From Ralstonia pickettii (GTDB taxonomy: Bacteria; Pseudomonadota; Gammaproteobacteria; Burkholderiales; Burkholderiaceae), in the NCBI RefSeq assembly GCF_000607165.1, contig NZ_JFZG01000005.1:62001-126000 (forward strand): a stretch of DNA of 64,000 nt, written 5' to 3'. The notes below the pieces were generated by a model. That model saw only the letters and a list, made by a program, of their open reading frames with translations, searched no databases and had not been told where the DNA came from. Below are positions 18,353 to 27,529 of this stretch, in pieces; the stretch's first letter is position 1, and each line of letters opens with the position of its first letter. Both the position numbers and the translations under genes were made by a program.

Positions 18353-19804
18353 TTAGAGACCGGTGTGCTGGGCGATGTAGCCCTTGATACGGTCAGCGTC
18401 GGCCGGCATGACTTCGAAGCGCTGCGGCAGCGATTCGATATCAGCGTAGCCAGCCGGACGCTCCGGCTCGCGGTCAAGCGCTTCGCGAATGGTGTCGCCG
18501 AACTTGGCCGGCAGCGCCGTTTCCAGCACCACCATCGGCACGCCCGGCGTCAGGTTTTCGCGCGCCACTTTCACGCCGTCGGCGGTGTGGGTGTCGATCA
18601 TCGTGCCGTAGGTGGCAAACACGTCGCGAATCGTATCGACGCGGTCTGCGTGCGAGCTGCGGCCCGAGACAAAGCCGAACTCGGCGATGCGATCGAACTC
18701 CGGCTTGCCCGTCATCGAGAAACCACCCTTTTCGTCCACGTCGCGGAAGAGCTGGGCCAGGCGTGCAGGATCACGATCCAGCAGGTCGAACACGAAGCGC
18801 TCGAAGTTTGACGCCTTGCTGATGTCCATGCTGGGACTGGACGTGTGATACGTCTGCGCGGCCGAACGCACGCGGTACGTGCCGGTGCGGAAGAATTCGT
18901 CGAGCACGTCGTTCTCGTTGGTGGCAACGACCAGCTTGTCGATCGGCAAACCCATCATGCGCGCGATGTGGCCGGCGCAGACGTTGCCGAAGTTGCCCGA
19001 TGGCACGCAGAACGAAACCTTGTCGCCAATCTTCGGGGCCGCCAGCAGGTAGCCCTTGAAGTAGTAGACGACCTGGGCGACGACACGCGCCCAGTTGATC
19101 GAATTGACCGTACCGATCTTCTGGCGGGCCTTGTATTCGAGATCGTTCGACACTGCCTTGACAATGTCCTGCGCGTCGTCGAACACGCCTTCGATGGCGA
19201 TGTTGAAGATGTTCTTGTCTTGCAGGCTGAACATCTGCGCGGTCTGGAACGCGCTCATCTTGCGGTGCGGGCTCAGCATGAACACGCGAACGCCGCGCTT
19301 GCCGCGCATGGCGTATTCGGCGGCGCTGCCCGTGTCGCCCGAGGTGGCGCCCAGGATGTTCAACTCGGCATGTTCACGGTCAAGTGCGTATTCGAACAGG
19401 TTGCCCAGCAGCTGCATCGCCATGTCCTTGAAGGCCAGCGTCGGGCCGTTGGACAGGCACAGCAGCGAGAGCGACGTGCCGCCTTCCTCGCCCAGCTTGT
19501 GCAGGGGCGTGATGTCGGCAGTGTTGTCGCCGGCGCGCGCGTTGCCGTACACCTCGGGCGTATAGGTGCGGCGCGTCAGTGCTCGCAGATCGTCTTCGGG
19601 AATGTCGGTGGCGAACTTGCGCAGGATTTCGAACGCGAGGTCGGCGTACGGCAGGTCGCGCCAGCGGGTCAGCTCATCAACGCTGACCTGCGGGTACTGC
19701 TCAGGCAGGTACAGGCCGCCGTCCGGCGCCAGGCCGCCCAGCAGGATGCGGGAGAAGCTCTGCGGCTCTGCGTGGCCGCGGGTCGATCGGTATTGCATGC
19801 TCAT
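18353..19804 (-). CDS. thrC: Threonine synthase ThrC
   Basis: 483 aa, PLP fold-type II, of the longer proteobacterial and yeast type. The start MQYRSTRG is typical, the PLP lysine lies in GPTLAFKDMAMQ, and the phosphate-binding region is NILGATSGDTGSAAEYAMRGK. It converts O-phosphohomoserine to threonine in the cytoplasm. It follows hom after 9 bp. Met1 or Met3 could be the start. Confidence 0.95.
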   Translation of the reverse strand: MSMQYRSTRGHAEPQSFSRILLGGLAPDGGLYLPEQYPQVSVDELTRWRDLPYADLAFEILRKFATDIPEDDLRALTRRTYTPEVYGNARAGDNTADITPLHKLGEEGGTSLSLLCLSNGPTLAFKDMAMQLLGNLFEYALDREHAELNILGATSGDTGSAAEYAMRGKRGVRVFMLSPHRKMSAFQTAQMFSLQDKNIFNIAIEGVFDDAQDIVKAVSNDLEYKARQKIGTVNSINWARVVAQVVYYFKGYLLAAPKIGDKVSFCVPSGNFGNVCAGHIARMMGLPIDKLVVATNENDVLDEFFRTGTYRVRSAAQTYHTSSPSMDISKASNFERFVFDLLDRDPARLAQLFRDVDEKGGFSMTGKPEFDRIAEFGFVSGRSSHADRVDTIRDVFATYGTMIDTHTADGVKVARENLTPGVPMVVLETALPAKFGDTIREALDREPERPAGYADIESLPQRFEVMPADADRIKGYIAQHTGL

Positions 19805-19813
19805 GTCCTGCGC

Positions 19814-21133
19814 TTAGTTCAGTTCTTCCATGCGGATGCGCGTGACCTTCGACAGCACGGTCGGCAGCGCTTCGATGGCGGCGATGGCGGCGTTCACGCG
19901 CTTTTCCACGGTCACGTGCGACAGCATGATGATGTCGGTCTGCGGCTCGCCTTCGCGCGATTCCTTCTGCAGCATGGCGTCGATCGAGATGCCGCCTTCG
20001 GCCAGGATGCGCGTGATGTCGGCCAGGACGCCGGTTTCATCGGCCACGCGCATGCGCAGGTAATAGCTTGAGCGCACTTCGTCGATCGGCAGCACCGGCG
20101 TGTCGGACAGCGCGTCCGGCTGGAACGCCAGATGCGGCACGCGGTGTTCCGGGTCGGCCGTGTGCAGGCGCGTCACATCCACCAGATCGGCGACGACGGC
20201 CGAAGCGGTCGGCTCGGCGCCTGCGCCCTTGCCGTAGTACAGCGTCGGGCCCACGGCATCGCCGTTGACGACCACGGCATTCATCGCGCCTTCGACATTG
20301 GCGATCAGGCGCTTGGTCGGCACGAGCGTCGGATGCACCCGCAGTTCGATGCCGGCCTCGGTACGACGCGTAATGCCAAGCAGCTTGATGCGATAGCCGA
20401 GTTCTTCGGCGTAGCGAATGTCAACGGCTTCCAGCTTGGTGATGCCTTCCACATACGCGCGTTCAAACTGGATCGGCACGCCAAAGGCGATGGCGCTCAT
20501 GAGTGTGAGCTTGTGCGCGGCGTCAAAGCCTTCGATGTCGAAGGTCGGATCGGCTTCGGCGTAGCCCAGGCGCTGGGCTTCCTTGAGCACCGTATCAAAG
20601 TCCAGACCCTTGTCGCGCATCTCGGTCAGGATGAAGTTCGTGGTGCCGTTGATGATGCCGGCGATCCACTCGATGCGGTTGGCTGTCAGGCCTTCGCGCA
20701 GAGCCTTGATGATGGGGATGCCGCCGGCGACGGCGGCCTCGAACGCCACCATCACGCCCTTGTCCTGGGCAGCCTTGAAAATCTCGTTGCCATGCAGGGC
20801 CAGCAGCGCCTTGTTGGCAGTGACAACATGCTTGCCGTTGGCGATGGCGCGCAGCACCAGCTCACGCGTCAGGTCATAGCCGCCGATCAGTTCCACGACG
20901 ATATCGATCTCGGGCGAATCCACAATCGCAAACGGATCGTTCACCACGGGCACGGTCGCCCCGGCTTCCTGCACGATGGCGCGGGCGCGGTCGAGATTGC
21001 GCACGGCAATCATGGCGACTTCGATGCCGCGACCCGCGCGACGGCGGATTTCTTCCTGGTTCCGTTGCAGAACCTTGAGGGTACCGCCACCGACGGTACC
21101 GAGCCCGAGCAGGCCGATCTTGATGGGATTCAT
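19814..21133 (-). CDS. hom: Homoserine dehydrogenase Hom
   Basis: 439 aa from the ATG at 21133. It has an N-terminal NAD(P) domain with GLLGLGTVGGG, a catalytic domain (NGTTNFILTEM, the EAQRLGYAEADPTFDIEG segment with the catalytic Asp/Lys region) and a C-terminal ACT domain (YYLRMRVADETGVLADI) that normally mediates threonine inhibition. It reduces aspartate semialdehyde to homoserine for threonine and methionine synthesis. A terminator-like hairpin lies between alaA and this gene. Confidence 0.96.
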   Translation of the reverse strand: MNPIKIGLLGLGTVGGGTLKVLQRNQEEIRRRAGRGIEVAMIAVRNLDRARAIVQEAGATVPVVNDPFAIVDSPEIDIVVELIGGYDLTRELVLRAIANGKHVVTANKALLALHGNEIFKAAQDKGVMVAFEAAVAGGIPIIKALREGLTANRIEWIAGIINGTTNFILTEMRDKGLDFDTVLKEAQRLGYAEADPTFDIEGFDAAHKLTLMSAIAFGVPIQFERAYVEGITKLEAVDIRYAEELGYRIKLLGITRRTEAGIELRVHPTLVPTKRLIANVEGAMNAVVVNGDAVGPTLYYGKGAGAEPTASAVVADLVDVTRLHTADPEHRVPHLAFQPDALSDTPVLPIDEVRSSYYLRMRVADETGVLADITRILAEGGISIDAMLQKESREGEPQTDIIMLSHVTVEKRVNAAIAAIEALPTVLSKVTRIRMEELN

Positions 21134-21169
21134 GAGACGTGTCGTAAAGAAACGAAAAAGCGGAGAAGC

Positions 21170-21203
21170 AAAAAACACACAGGGCAGACACTTCGGTCTG
21201 CCC
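21170..21203 (-). terminator. Terminator-like hairpin between alaA and hom
   Basis: On the minus strand an 8-bp perfect stem GGGCAGAC/GTCTGCCC (21196-21203 with 21182-21189) and a 6-base loop are followed, after TGTGTG, by TTTTTT (21170-21175). It could end alaA transcripts or attenuate entry into hom-thrC. Confidence 0.6.
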
Positions 21204-21233
21204 CGCAGTTACTGATCTGGCGGAAGACCGAGT

Positions 21234-22475
21234 TTATGCGGCCCGGATGCCAGTACCGTGACGCTGACGGTACCGCTCCAGGAAGCGCGAAATTCGGCCG
21301 ATCGCTTCACGAAGATCGTCTTCGTGTGGCAGGAAGACGATGCGGAAGTGGTCCGGCGAGTGCCAGTTGAAGCCGGTGCCCTGCACCAGAAGCACGCGTT
21401 CTTCCTCCAGCAGCTGGCGGATGAAAGTCTGATCGTCTTCGATGGGATACACCGCCGGGTCCAGGCGCGGGAACATATACAGCGCAGCCTTGGGCTTGAC
21501 GCAGGTCACGCCAGGGATGGCGGTGATCAGCTCGTGCGCAAGATCACGCTGACGGCGCATGCGACCGCCCGGTGCCACCAGGTCTTTGATGCTCTGGTAG
21601 CCGCCCAGCGCGGTCTGGATGGCCCACTGCCCCGGCACGTTGGCGCACAGGCGCATCGACGACAGCATGTTCAGGCCTTCGATGTAGTCCTTGGCCGGGC
21701 GCTTGTCACCGGACACGACCATCCACCCCGCGCGGTACCCGCACGAGCGGTAGCTCTTCGACAGGCTGTTGAACGTCACGGTCAGCACGTCTTCCGACAG
21801 CGAGCCGATCGCGGTGTGCTTGTTGTCGTCGAACAGAACCTTGTCGTACACCTCATCGGCGAAGATCACCAGGCCGTGTTCGCGCGCGATGGCGACGATG
21901 CCCAGCAGCAGCTCGTCCGAATACAGCGCGCCGGTCGGATTGTTCGGGTTGATGACGACGATGCCCTTGGTGTTCGGCGTGATCTTGGCGCGGATGTCGT
22001 CCAGGTCCGGCATCCAGCCGTTGGCTTCGTCGCAGGTGTAGTGCACCGGCGTGCCGCCCGAGAGGCTGGCCACGGCGGTCCACAACGGGTAGTCGGGCGC
22101 CGGCAGCAGCAGCTCGTCACCGGCATCGAGCAGCGCGTTGGTGGCCAGCGAGATCAGCTCCGAGGCGCCATTGCCCAGATAGATGTCTTCCAGCGTGACG
22201 TTCTTGATGCCCTGCTCTTGCGTGTAGTGCATCACTGCCTTGCGCGCCGCGAAGATGCCCTTGGAATCCGAATACGCCGCCGAATTTGGCAGGTTGCGGA
22301 TCATGTCCTGCTGGATCTCTTCAGGGGCATCGAAACCGAACACGGCCAGGTTGCCGATATTCAGCTTGATGATCTTGTGGCCCTCTTCTTCCATCTGCTT
22401 GGCCTTCTCGAGCACGGGGCCGCGAATGTCATAGCAGACGTTGTTGAGCTTGGCGGATTTCTGGATCGTTTTCAC
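21234..22475 (-). CDS. alaA: Glutamate-pyruvate aminotransferase AlaA
   Basis: 413 aa, very close to E. coli AlaA throughout (KLNNVCYDIRGPVLEKAK, NPNNPTGALYS, and SFNSLSKSYRSCGYRAGWM with the PLP lysine). It makes alanine from pyruvate and glutamate. The best start is a GTG at 22475, which gives the family N-terminus VKTIQKSAKLNN; the in-frame ATG at 22559 would add 28 residues not seen in the family. It is upstream of hom-thrC on the same strand, but a terminator-like hairpin separates them. Confidence 0.93.
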   Translation of the reverse strand: MKTIQKSAKLNNVCYDIRGPVLEKAKQMEEEGHKIIKLNIGNLAVFGFDAPEEIQQDMIRNLPNSAAYSDSKGIFAARKAVMHYTQEQGIKNVTLEDIYLGNGASELISLATNALLDAGDELLLPAPDYPLWTAVASLSGGTPVHYTCDEANGWMPDLDDIRAKITPNTKGIVVINPNNPTGALYSDELLLGIVAIAREHGLVIFADEVYDKVLFDDNKHTAIGSLSEDVLTVTFNSLSKSYRSCGYRAGWMVVSGDKRPAKDYIEGLNMLSSMRLCANVPGQWAIQTALGGYQSIKDLVAPGGRMRRQRDLAHELITAIPGVTCVKPKAALYMFPRLDPAVYPIEDDQTFIRQLLEEERVLLVQGTGFNWHSPDHFRIVFLPHEDDLREAIGRISRFLERYRQRHGTGIRAA

Positions 22476-22646
22476 GGGCAAGGCGGCGAGTGGCGACGTT
22501 GGACGGGCTGGAACTACGGGGCATTCTGTGGCGCAGCAAAGCGGCGACGGTAACGCCACACAGCGGCAGGCGCCGCTACGCTATTCCTTGCCGGACATCG
22601 CTTGTGGCGCGGCGGGCGAAGGAGAGAAAAAGATATAATTTAGCCC

Positions 22647-22655
22647 ATTATGACA
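22647..22655 (-). promoter_or_regulatory. Possible extended -10 promoter for alaA
   Basis: The minus strand reads TGTCATAAT, an extended -10 element. No good -35 at normal spacing is visible (TTGCAA is 20 bases away). The 296-bp gap between alaA and the divergent Mth938-domain gene must hold promoters for both; nothing else stands out there. Confidence 0.35.
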
Positions 22656-22771
22656 GACTTAGGCGGGCATTTTTGCAACGCAGCGAAACCTGTCCGAAGT
22701 CTGAAACCTAGCGCCTTTGCCAGCGTGCCGCCGTATGCGCCGCAGTCATCGCGCCCGATGGGATTCCCACC

Positions 22772-23152
22772 TTGAAGCTCCATTCATCCGATTCGTCGAC
22801 CATTCTCAATACCGTTACCGGCTATGGCGACGGCTATATCGAAATCAACAAGGTGCGCTACGAGCACTCGGTGCTGGTGATGCCCGAGGGCGCCGTGGTG
22901 CAGTGGGATGTGTCGCGCTTTGAGGATCTGACGCCCGAGCATTTCGCCCGCGTGCTCGAACTGGGGGCCGAAGTGGTGATCTTCGGCTCCGGCAACAAGC
23001 TGCGCTTCCCGCACCCGCGGCTGACGGTGCCGCTCACAGAAAAGCGCATCGGCGTAGACGCCATGGACCTGCAGGCCGCCGGCCGCACGTACAACATCCT
23101 GATGCTGGAAGGCCGCAAAGTGGCCGCCGCCCTGCTGATCGAGCGTGCCTGA
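22772..23152 (+). CDS. Mth938-like (DUF498/NDUFAF3-type) domain protein
   Basis: 126 aa, a single Mth938 domain. Family landmarks are FEDLTPEHFARVLE, VVIFGSGNKLRFPHPRL and AGRTYNILMLEGRKVAAALL. The mitochondrial relative NDUFAF3 assists complex I assembly; the bacterial role is unknown. The start appears to be TTG at 22772 (MKLHSSDSS), since no in-frame ATG or GTG fits. The arnT start follows closely, so it may be the first gene of the arn transcript. Confidence 0.82.
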   Translation: MKLHSSDSSTILNTVTGYGDGYIEINKVRYEHSVLVMPEGAVVQWDVSRFEDLTPEHFARVLELGAEVVIFGSGNKLRFPHPRLTVPLTEKRIGVDAMDLQAAGRTYNILMLEGRKVAAALLIERA

Positions 23153-23156
23153 ACGC

Positions 23157-24827
23157 ATGCCGATCGACCGCACTGCTCAAGCGCCCACCCTTCCCTGGCG
23201 CAATGCGTCGCTGTGGCTGCTGGCTGCTGCGTTCCTGGCCGTCTGGCTCGGCACGCTGGGCTACCGGCACCTGATCCCCACCGACGAAGGCCGCTACGCC
23301 GAGATCGCACGCGAGATGTTCTCCTCCGGCGACTGGGTGACCATCCGTTACAACGCCCTGAAGTATTTCGAGAAGCCGCCGCTGCAAATGTGGGGGACCG
23401 CACTCGCCTACACGTTGTTTGGCATCGGCGACTGGCAGGCGAGGCTCTTCACGGCGCTCTCGGGTATCGTCGGCATTGTTTTCACGATGCTGGCGGCCGC
23501 GCGCTGGTGGGGCAAGCGGACGGCGGTCATCAGCGGGCTGGTGCTGGTGAGCGCCCCTCTCTGGAACGTGGGCTCGCACTTCAATTCGCTCGACATGGGC
23601 GTGGCCGGCTGCATGACGATGGCGCTGGGTGCGCTACTGCTCGCGCAGCATCCGGATGCCACGCGCGCTCAACAACGCGGCTGGATGTGGGCCTGCTGGG
23701 CATCAATGGCGCTCGCGGTGCTGAGCAAGGGCCTCATCGGCGTGGTCCTGCCGGGCTTTGTGCTGGTGGTGTATACCTTAGTCGCGCGCGACTGGGCCCT
23801 GTGGAAACGATTGCATCTGGTCAGCGGGCTGATCATCTTCTTCGCCGTCGGCGCGCCGTGGTTCGTGCTGATCTCGATGCGCAACCCGGAATTCGCGTGG
23901 TTCTTCTTCGTGCACGAGCATTTCCAGCGTTTCACGTCGACCGTGCATAACCGAAACGCGCCGCTTTGGTACTTCGTGCCATTGCTGGTGGCCGGGTTCC
24001 TCCCGTGGCTTGCTCAATTGCCCGGCGCTGCACGCCTGACGCTTGCCCGAGGTGAAACCGCCAGTAACGGTTTCCGCCCCACGCTCATGCTCGGCCTGTG
24101 GGCCATCCTGATCTTCGCGTTTTTTAGCATTTCGGACTCGAAGCTGCCGGGCTATATCTTCCCGATCATCCCAGCGCTGGCGATTCTGGCGGCCCTGGTG
24201 CTCGACCACACCAGCGAGCGCGCGTGGCGCTGGCAACTCAAGGGCTTCCTGGTGCTGGCGCTGGCTGGTCTGGCGGCCAGCGGTTACGTGGCGACCATGT
24301 CGTCGGATATGTACCCGAACGCCGTGTTTTCCCGATTTGCGATGTTCCTGGCTGTGGCGTTCGTGGCGGGAGCCGGGTTCACGTGGCTGGCACTTCGCTT
24401 GGCGGACCGGCGCTTCGAGAGCGTGGCCGCATTTGCGTGCGCATGGTTCCTGACATTTGCAGCGGCCATGCTCGGCCATGAAGCATTCGGGCGCTCCATG
24501 TCGGGTATCGATCTCGTGCCGGCCGTCAAGCAGTGGCTCAAGCCCGACGTGCCGTTCTATGCGGTCGAGCGTCTGGACCATACAATGCCGTTTTACCTCG
24601 GCCGGCCCACCATCATGGTGCAGGAGCCTGATGAACTGGCCTTTGGCGTCCAACAGGAGCCGGCCAAGTGGGTGCCGACCACCGAAGCGTTCGTGGCGCG
24701 CTGGAAAGCCGGCGGTCAGGCCGTCGCCATGATGGGACCGGGCACCTATGACCGGCTGGCAGCCCAGGGCGTACCGATGGTGGTGATTGCCCGCGATGCC
24801 CGCCGTGTGATCGTCCGGCGCAACTAG
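23157..24827 (+). CDS. arnT: Lipid A 4-amino-4-deoxy-L-arabinose transferase ArnT
   Basis: About 556 aa GT-C/GT83 integral membrane enzyme with about 12 helices in the N-terminal two thirds. The periplasmic-loop motif TDEGRYAEIAREM and YFEKPPLQMWGTALAYTLFG are conserved ArnT features. It moves Ara4N from undecaprenyl phosphate to lipid A on the periplasmic side. The ATG at 23157 is 4 bp after the previous stop; a GTG at 23145 would overlap it. The linked arnB, C, A and D genes support this call over a general PMT-type glycosyltransferase. Confidence 0.88.
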   Translation: MPIDRTAQAPTLPWRNASLWLLAAAFLAVWLGTLGYRHLIPTDEGRYAEIAREMFSSGDWVTIRYNALKYFEKPPLQMWGTALAYTLFGIGDWQARLFTALSGIVGIVFTMLAAARWWGKRTAVISGLVLVSAPLWNVGSHFNSLDMGVAGCMTMALGALLLAQHPDATRAQQRGWMWACWASMALAVLSKGLIGVVLPGFVLVVYTLVARDWALWKRLHLVSGLIIFFAVGAPWFVLISMRNPEFAWFFFVHEHFQRFTSTVHNRNAPLWYFVPLLVAGFLPWLAQLPGAARLTLARGETASNGFRPTLMLGLWAILIFAFFSISDSKLPGYIFPIIPALAILAALVLDHTSERAWRWQLKGFLVLALAGLAASGYVATMSSDMYPNAVFSRFAMFLAVAFVAGAGFTWLALRLADRRFESVAAFACAWFLTFAAAMLGHEAFGRSMSGIDLVPAVKQWLKPDVPFYAVERLDHTMPFYLGRPTIMVQEPDELAFGVQQEPAKWVPTTEAFVARWKAGGQAVAMMGPGTYDRLAAQGVPMVVIARDARRVIVRRN

Positions 24828-24953
24828 GTTTCACCACCACGGATTGTCGAAAGGGGCGCGCAAGCGGAATTGTCGTAACATGCGGCCCGGCGGCTGGATT
24901 AAGAACATCCGCACGGGGAAACCGCCGCAGTCTGTAAAACATCAAAAGAACAC

Positions 24954-25325
24954 ATGAATCTGGTCACTTTCGGGCTGATCCTGACGGGCGTCATGCTCAA
25001 TGCCTGCGCTCAGCTGCTGCTCAAGGCGGGCGTCAATAACATCGGCCGCTTTGCGTTTTCGGCCGACAACATCCTGCCGATCGGCATCAAGCTTGCAACG
25101 CAGTGGCCCATAATTGGCGGCTTGTCGTGCTACGTCATCTCGGTGGTGGTGTGGATTCTCGGCCTGTCGCGCGTGGATGTGACCATCGCGTATCCGATGC
25201 TCTCGCTGGGCTACGTGGTCAACGCCTTCCTGGCGTGGTATCTGTTTGGCGAAGTGCTGACGGTGCAGCGCCTGATCGGCATCGCGATCATTCTCGTCGG
25301 CGTACTTGTGCTGGCTCGCTCGTGA
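24954..25325 (+). CDS. EmrE/EamA-type small transporter, probable undecaprenyl-P-Ara4N flippase subunit (ArnE/ArnF-like)
   Basis: 123 aa, four membrane helices, SMR-like. It carries MLNACAQLLLKAG in helix 1 and VDVTIAYPMLSLGYVVNAFLAWYLFGE around helix 3, as in ArnE/ArnF. In enterobacteria an ArnE-ArnF heterodimer flips Ara4N-phosphoundecaprenol; here only one such gene is present, so a homodimer is likely. It lies between arnT (126 bp) and arnB (40 bp). Confidence 0.8.
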   Translation: MNLVTFGLILTGVMLNACAQLLLKAGVNNIGRFAFSADNILPIGIKLATQWPIIGGLSCYVISVVVWILGLSRVDVTIAYPMLSLGYVVNAFLAWYLFGEVLTVQRLIGIAIILVGVLVLARS

Positions 25326-25365
25326 GCCGATCCGCCCACACCCGGCACCCAACCTCATTCAAGTC

Positions 25366-26526
25366 ATGACGCAAACCACCGCCACTGCCGAGCTTCCCTT
25401 CCTGCCCTTCGTGCGCCCGACCATTGACGAAGCGACCATCGCCGCCGTGGCCGACGTGCTGCGCTCGGGCTGGATTACCTCGGGGCCCAAGGTCGCGGCA
25501 TTCGAAGCCGCGCTGTCGGAATACTTTGGCGGCCGCATCGTCCGCACATTCGCCAACGGCACGGCTACGATGGAAGTCGCGCTGCGCATCGCGGGCATCG
25601 GCCCTGGCGATGAGGTGATTACCACGCCGATCTCGTGGGTCGCCACGTCCAACGTGGTGCTGACGGTCGGCGCCAAGCCAGTCTTCGTCGACATCGACCC
25701 GGTGACGCGCAACATCGATCTGGACAAGGTCGAGGTCGCCATCACGCCGCGCACCAAGGCCATCATTCCGGTCTATCTGTCGGGCCTGCCCGTCGACATG
25801 GATCGCCTCTACGACATCGCTCGCCGCCACAAGCTGCGCGTGGTGGAAGACGCCGCGCAGGCCATCGGTTCGCGCTGGGGCGACAAGCGCATCGGCCAGA
25901 TCGGCGACCTGGTCAGCTTCAGCTTCCAGGCCAACAAGAACATCACGACCATCGAAGGCGGCGCGCTGGTGCTGAACACGCCCGAAGAAGCCGTGCTGGC
26001 CGAGAAATATCGCCTGCAAGGCGTCGTGCGCACCGGCTTCGACGGCATGGAAGTCGACCTGGTGGGCGGCAAGTTCAATTTGACCGACGTGAATGCCGCG
26101 ATCGGCCTGGGTCAGTTCGCTCAGTTGGAAGTCGTCACTGCACGCCGCGCCGCACTGGCACGCCGCTATTTTGCCGGCATGCGCGCCGCCGACATCGAGT
26201 CGTTCGGCGTCGAGCTGCCGGTAGAGAACTTCACGCACACCAACTGGCACATGTTCCAGATCGTGCTGCCGCTGGATCGTCTGAAGGTCGATCGCGCTGG
26301 CTTCATGGCTGGCTTGAAGGCGCTGGGCATCGGCGCGGGCGTGCACTATCCGCCCATCCACCTGTTCAAGCTCTACCGCGAACTCGGCTGGAAGCCGGGC
26401 ATGTTCCCGGTGGCCGAGCGCATTGGCCGTGCCATCGTTACGCTGCCGATGTTTGCCGGCATGGAAGATTCCGATGTGGATCGCGTGGTCAGCGCGGTCC
26501 GCCAACTTTGCGCCCAGTACCAATAA
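25366..26526 (+). CDS. arnB: UDP-4-amino-4-deoxy-L-arabinose-oxoglutarate aminotransferase ArnB
   Basis: 386 aa DegT/DnrJ/EryC1 family PLP enzyme. The start at 25366 gives LPFLPFVRPTIDEATIAAV. Landmarks are GWITSGPKVAAFE, EVITTPISWVATSNVV, VVEDAAQAIGSRW and the PLP lysine in SFQANKNITTIEGG. It transaminates UDP-4-keto-pentose with glutamate to give UDP-Ara4N. It is followed by arnC after 7 bp. Confidence 0.93.
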   Translation: MTQTTATAELPFLPFVRPTIDEATIAAVADVLRSGWITSGPKVAAFEAALSEYFGGRIVRTFANGTATMEVALRIAGIGPGDEVITTPISWVATSNVVLTVGAKPVFVDIDPVTRNIDLDKVEVAITPRTKAIIPVYLSGLPVDMDRLYDIARRHKLRVVEDAAQAIGSRWGDKRIGQIGDLVSFSFQANKNITTIEGGALVLNTPEEAVLAEKYRLQGVVRTGFDGMEVDLVGGKFNLTDVNAAIGLGQFAQLEVVTARRAALARRYFAGMRAADIESFGVELPVENFTHTNWHMFQIVLPLDRLKVDRAGFMAGLKALGIGAGVHYPPIHLFKLYRELGWKPGMFPVAERIGRAIVTLPMFAGMEDSDVDRVVSAVRQLCAQYQ

Positions 26527-26533
26527 TCCAATA

Positions 26534-27529
26534 ATGAAGACACCCGCTCTCTCGGTCGTCATTCCTGTTTACAACGAAGAAGACGGGCTCGCCGCGCTGT
26601 TTGCGCGTCTGTATCCCGCGCTCGACGCGCTCGGCATTTTGTATGAAGTCGTGTTCGTCAACGACGGCAGCCGCGACCGCTCCGCCGCCATGCTGGCTGA
26701 GCAGTTCCGCGCGCGCCCAGACAGCACGCGCGTGGTGCTATTCAACGGCAACTATGGCCAGCACATGGCCATCCTGGCCGGCTTTGAACATGCGCGCGGC
26801 GAACGCGTCGTCACGCTCGATGCCGACCTGCAGAATCCGCCGGAAGAAATCGGCCGCCTGGTGGAAAAGCTCGACGAAGGCTACGACTACGTCGGCACCA
26901 TCCGTCGCGTGCGCCAGGACAGCTGGTTCCGCCGCACCGCATCGCGTGCGATGAACTCGCTGCGCGAGCGCATCACGCACATCAAGATGACCGACCAGGG
27001 CTGCATGCTGCGCGCATACAACCGGACCATCGTCGACACCATCAACCGCTGCCGCGAAGTCAACACCTTCATCCCGGCACTGGCCTACACGTTCAGCAAG
27101 AACCCGACCGAAATCGAAGTCGACCACGAAGAACGCTTTGCGGGTGAGTCGAAGTACTCGCTGTACAAGCTCGTGCGCCTGAATTTCGACCTGGTGACGG
27201 GCTTTTCCGTCGTGCCGCTGCAATGGTTTTCGGCGATCGGGATGCTGTTGTCGTTTGCCTCTGCCGTGCTGTTCATCCTGCTGGTGGTGCGGCGCTTCAT
27301 CCTGGGCGCGGAAGTCCAGGGCGTATTCACGCTGTTCGCCATCACGTTCTTCTTGATGGGCGTGCTGCTGTTTGGCATTGGCCTGCTGGGCGAATACATC
27401 GGCCGCATCTATCAACAGGTGCGCGAACGCCCGCGCTATCTAGTGCAGGGTGTGCTGGAAGAGACGCCGCACCTGCATGAAGCCGGTGCTGCCGATCTGA
27501 AGACAGGCTCGCAGCGGGGTGTTGCATGA
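26534..27529 (+). CDS. arnC: Undecaprenyl-phosphate 4-deoxy-4-formamido-L-arabinose transferase ArnC
   Basis: 331 aa GT2 enzyme. The N-terminal SVVIPVYNEEDGL and the metal-binding TLDADLQNPPEEI lie in the cytosolic domain, which is followed by two membrane helices near residues 230-300. It transfers Ara4FN from UDP to undecaprenyl phosphate. Its stop codon overlaps the next start (ATGA at 27526-27529), indicating translational coupling with the formyltransferase gene. Confidence 0.93.
   Translation: MKTPALSVVIPVYNEEDGLAALFARLYPALDALGILYEVVFVNDGSRDRSAAMLAEQFRARPDSTRVVLFNGNYGQHMAILAGFEHARGERVVTLDADLQNPPEEIGRLVEKLDEGYDYVGTIRRVRQDSWFRRTASRAMNSLRERITHIKMTDQGCMLRAYNRTIVDTINRCREVNTFIPALAYTFSKNPTEIEVDHEERFAGESKYSLYKLVRLNFDLVTGFSVVPLQWFSAIGMLLSFASAVLFILLVVRRFILGAEVQGVFTLFAITFFLMGVLLFGIGLLGEYIGRIYQQVRERPRYLVQGVLEETPHLHEAGAADLKTGSQRGVA

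Noticed and set aside
25288-26562. 424-codon minus-strand frame opposite arnB
   Set aside because: Shadow of arnB, rich in His/Arg/Gln, with no motif.
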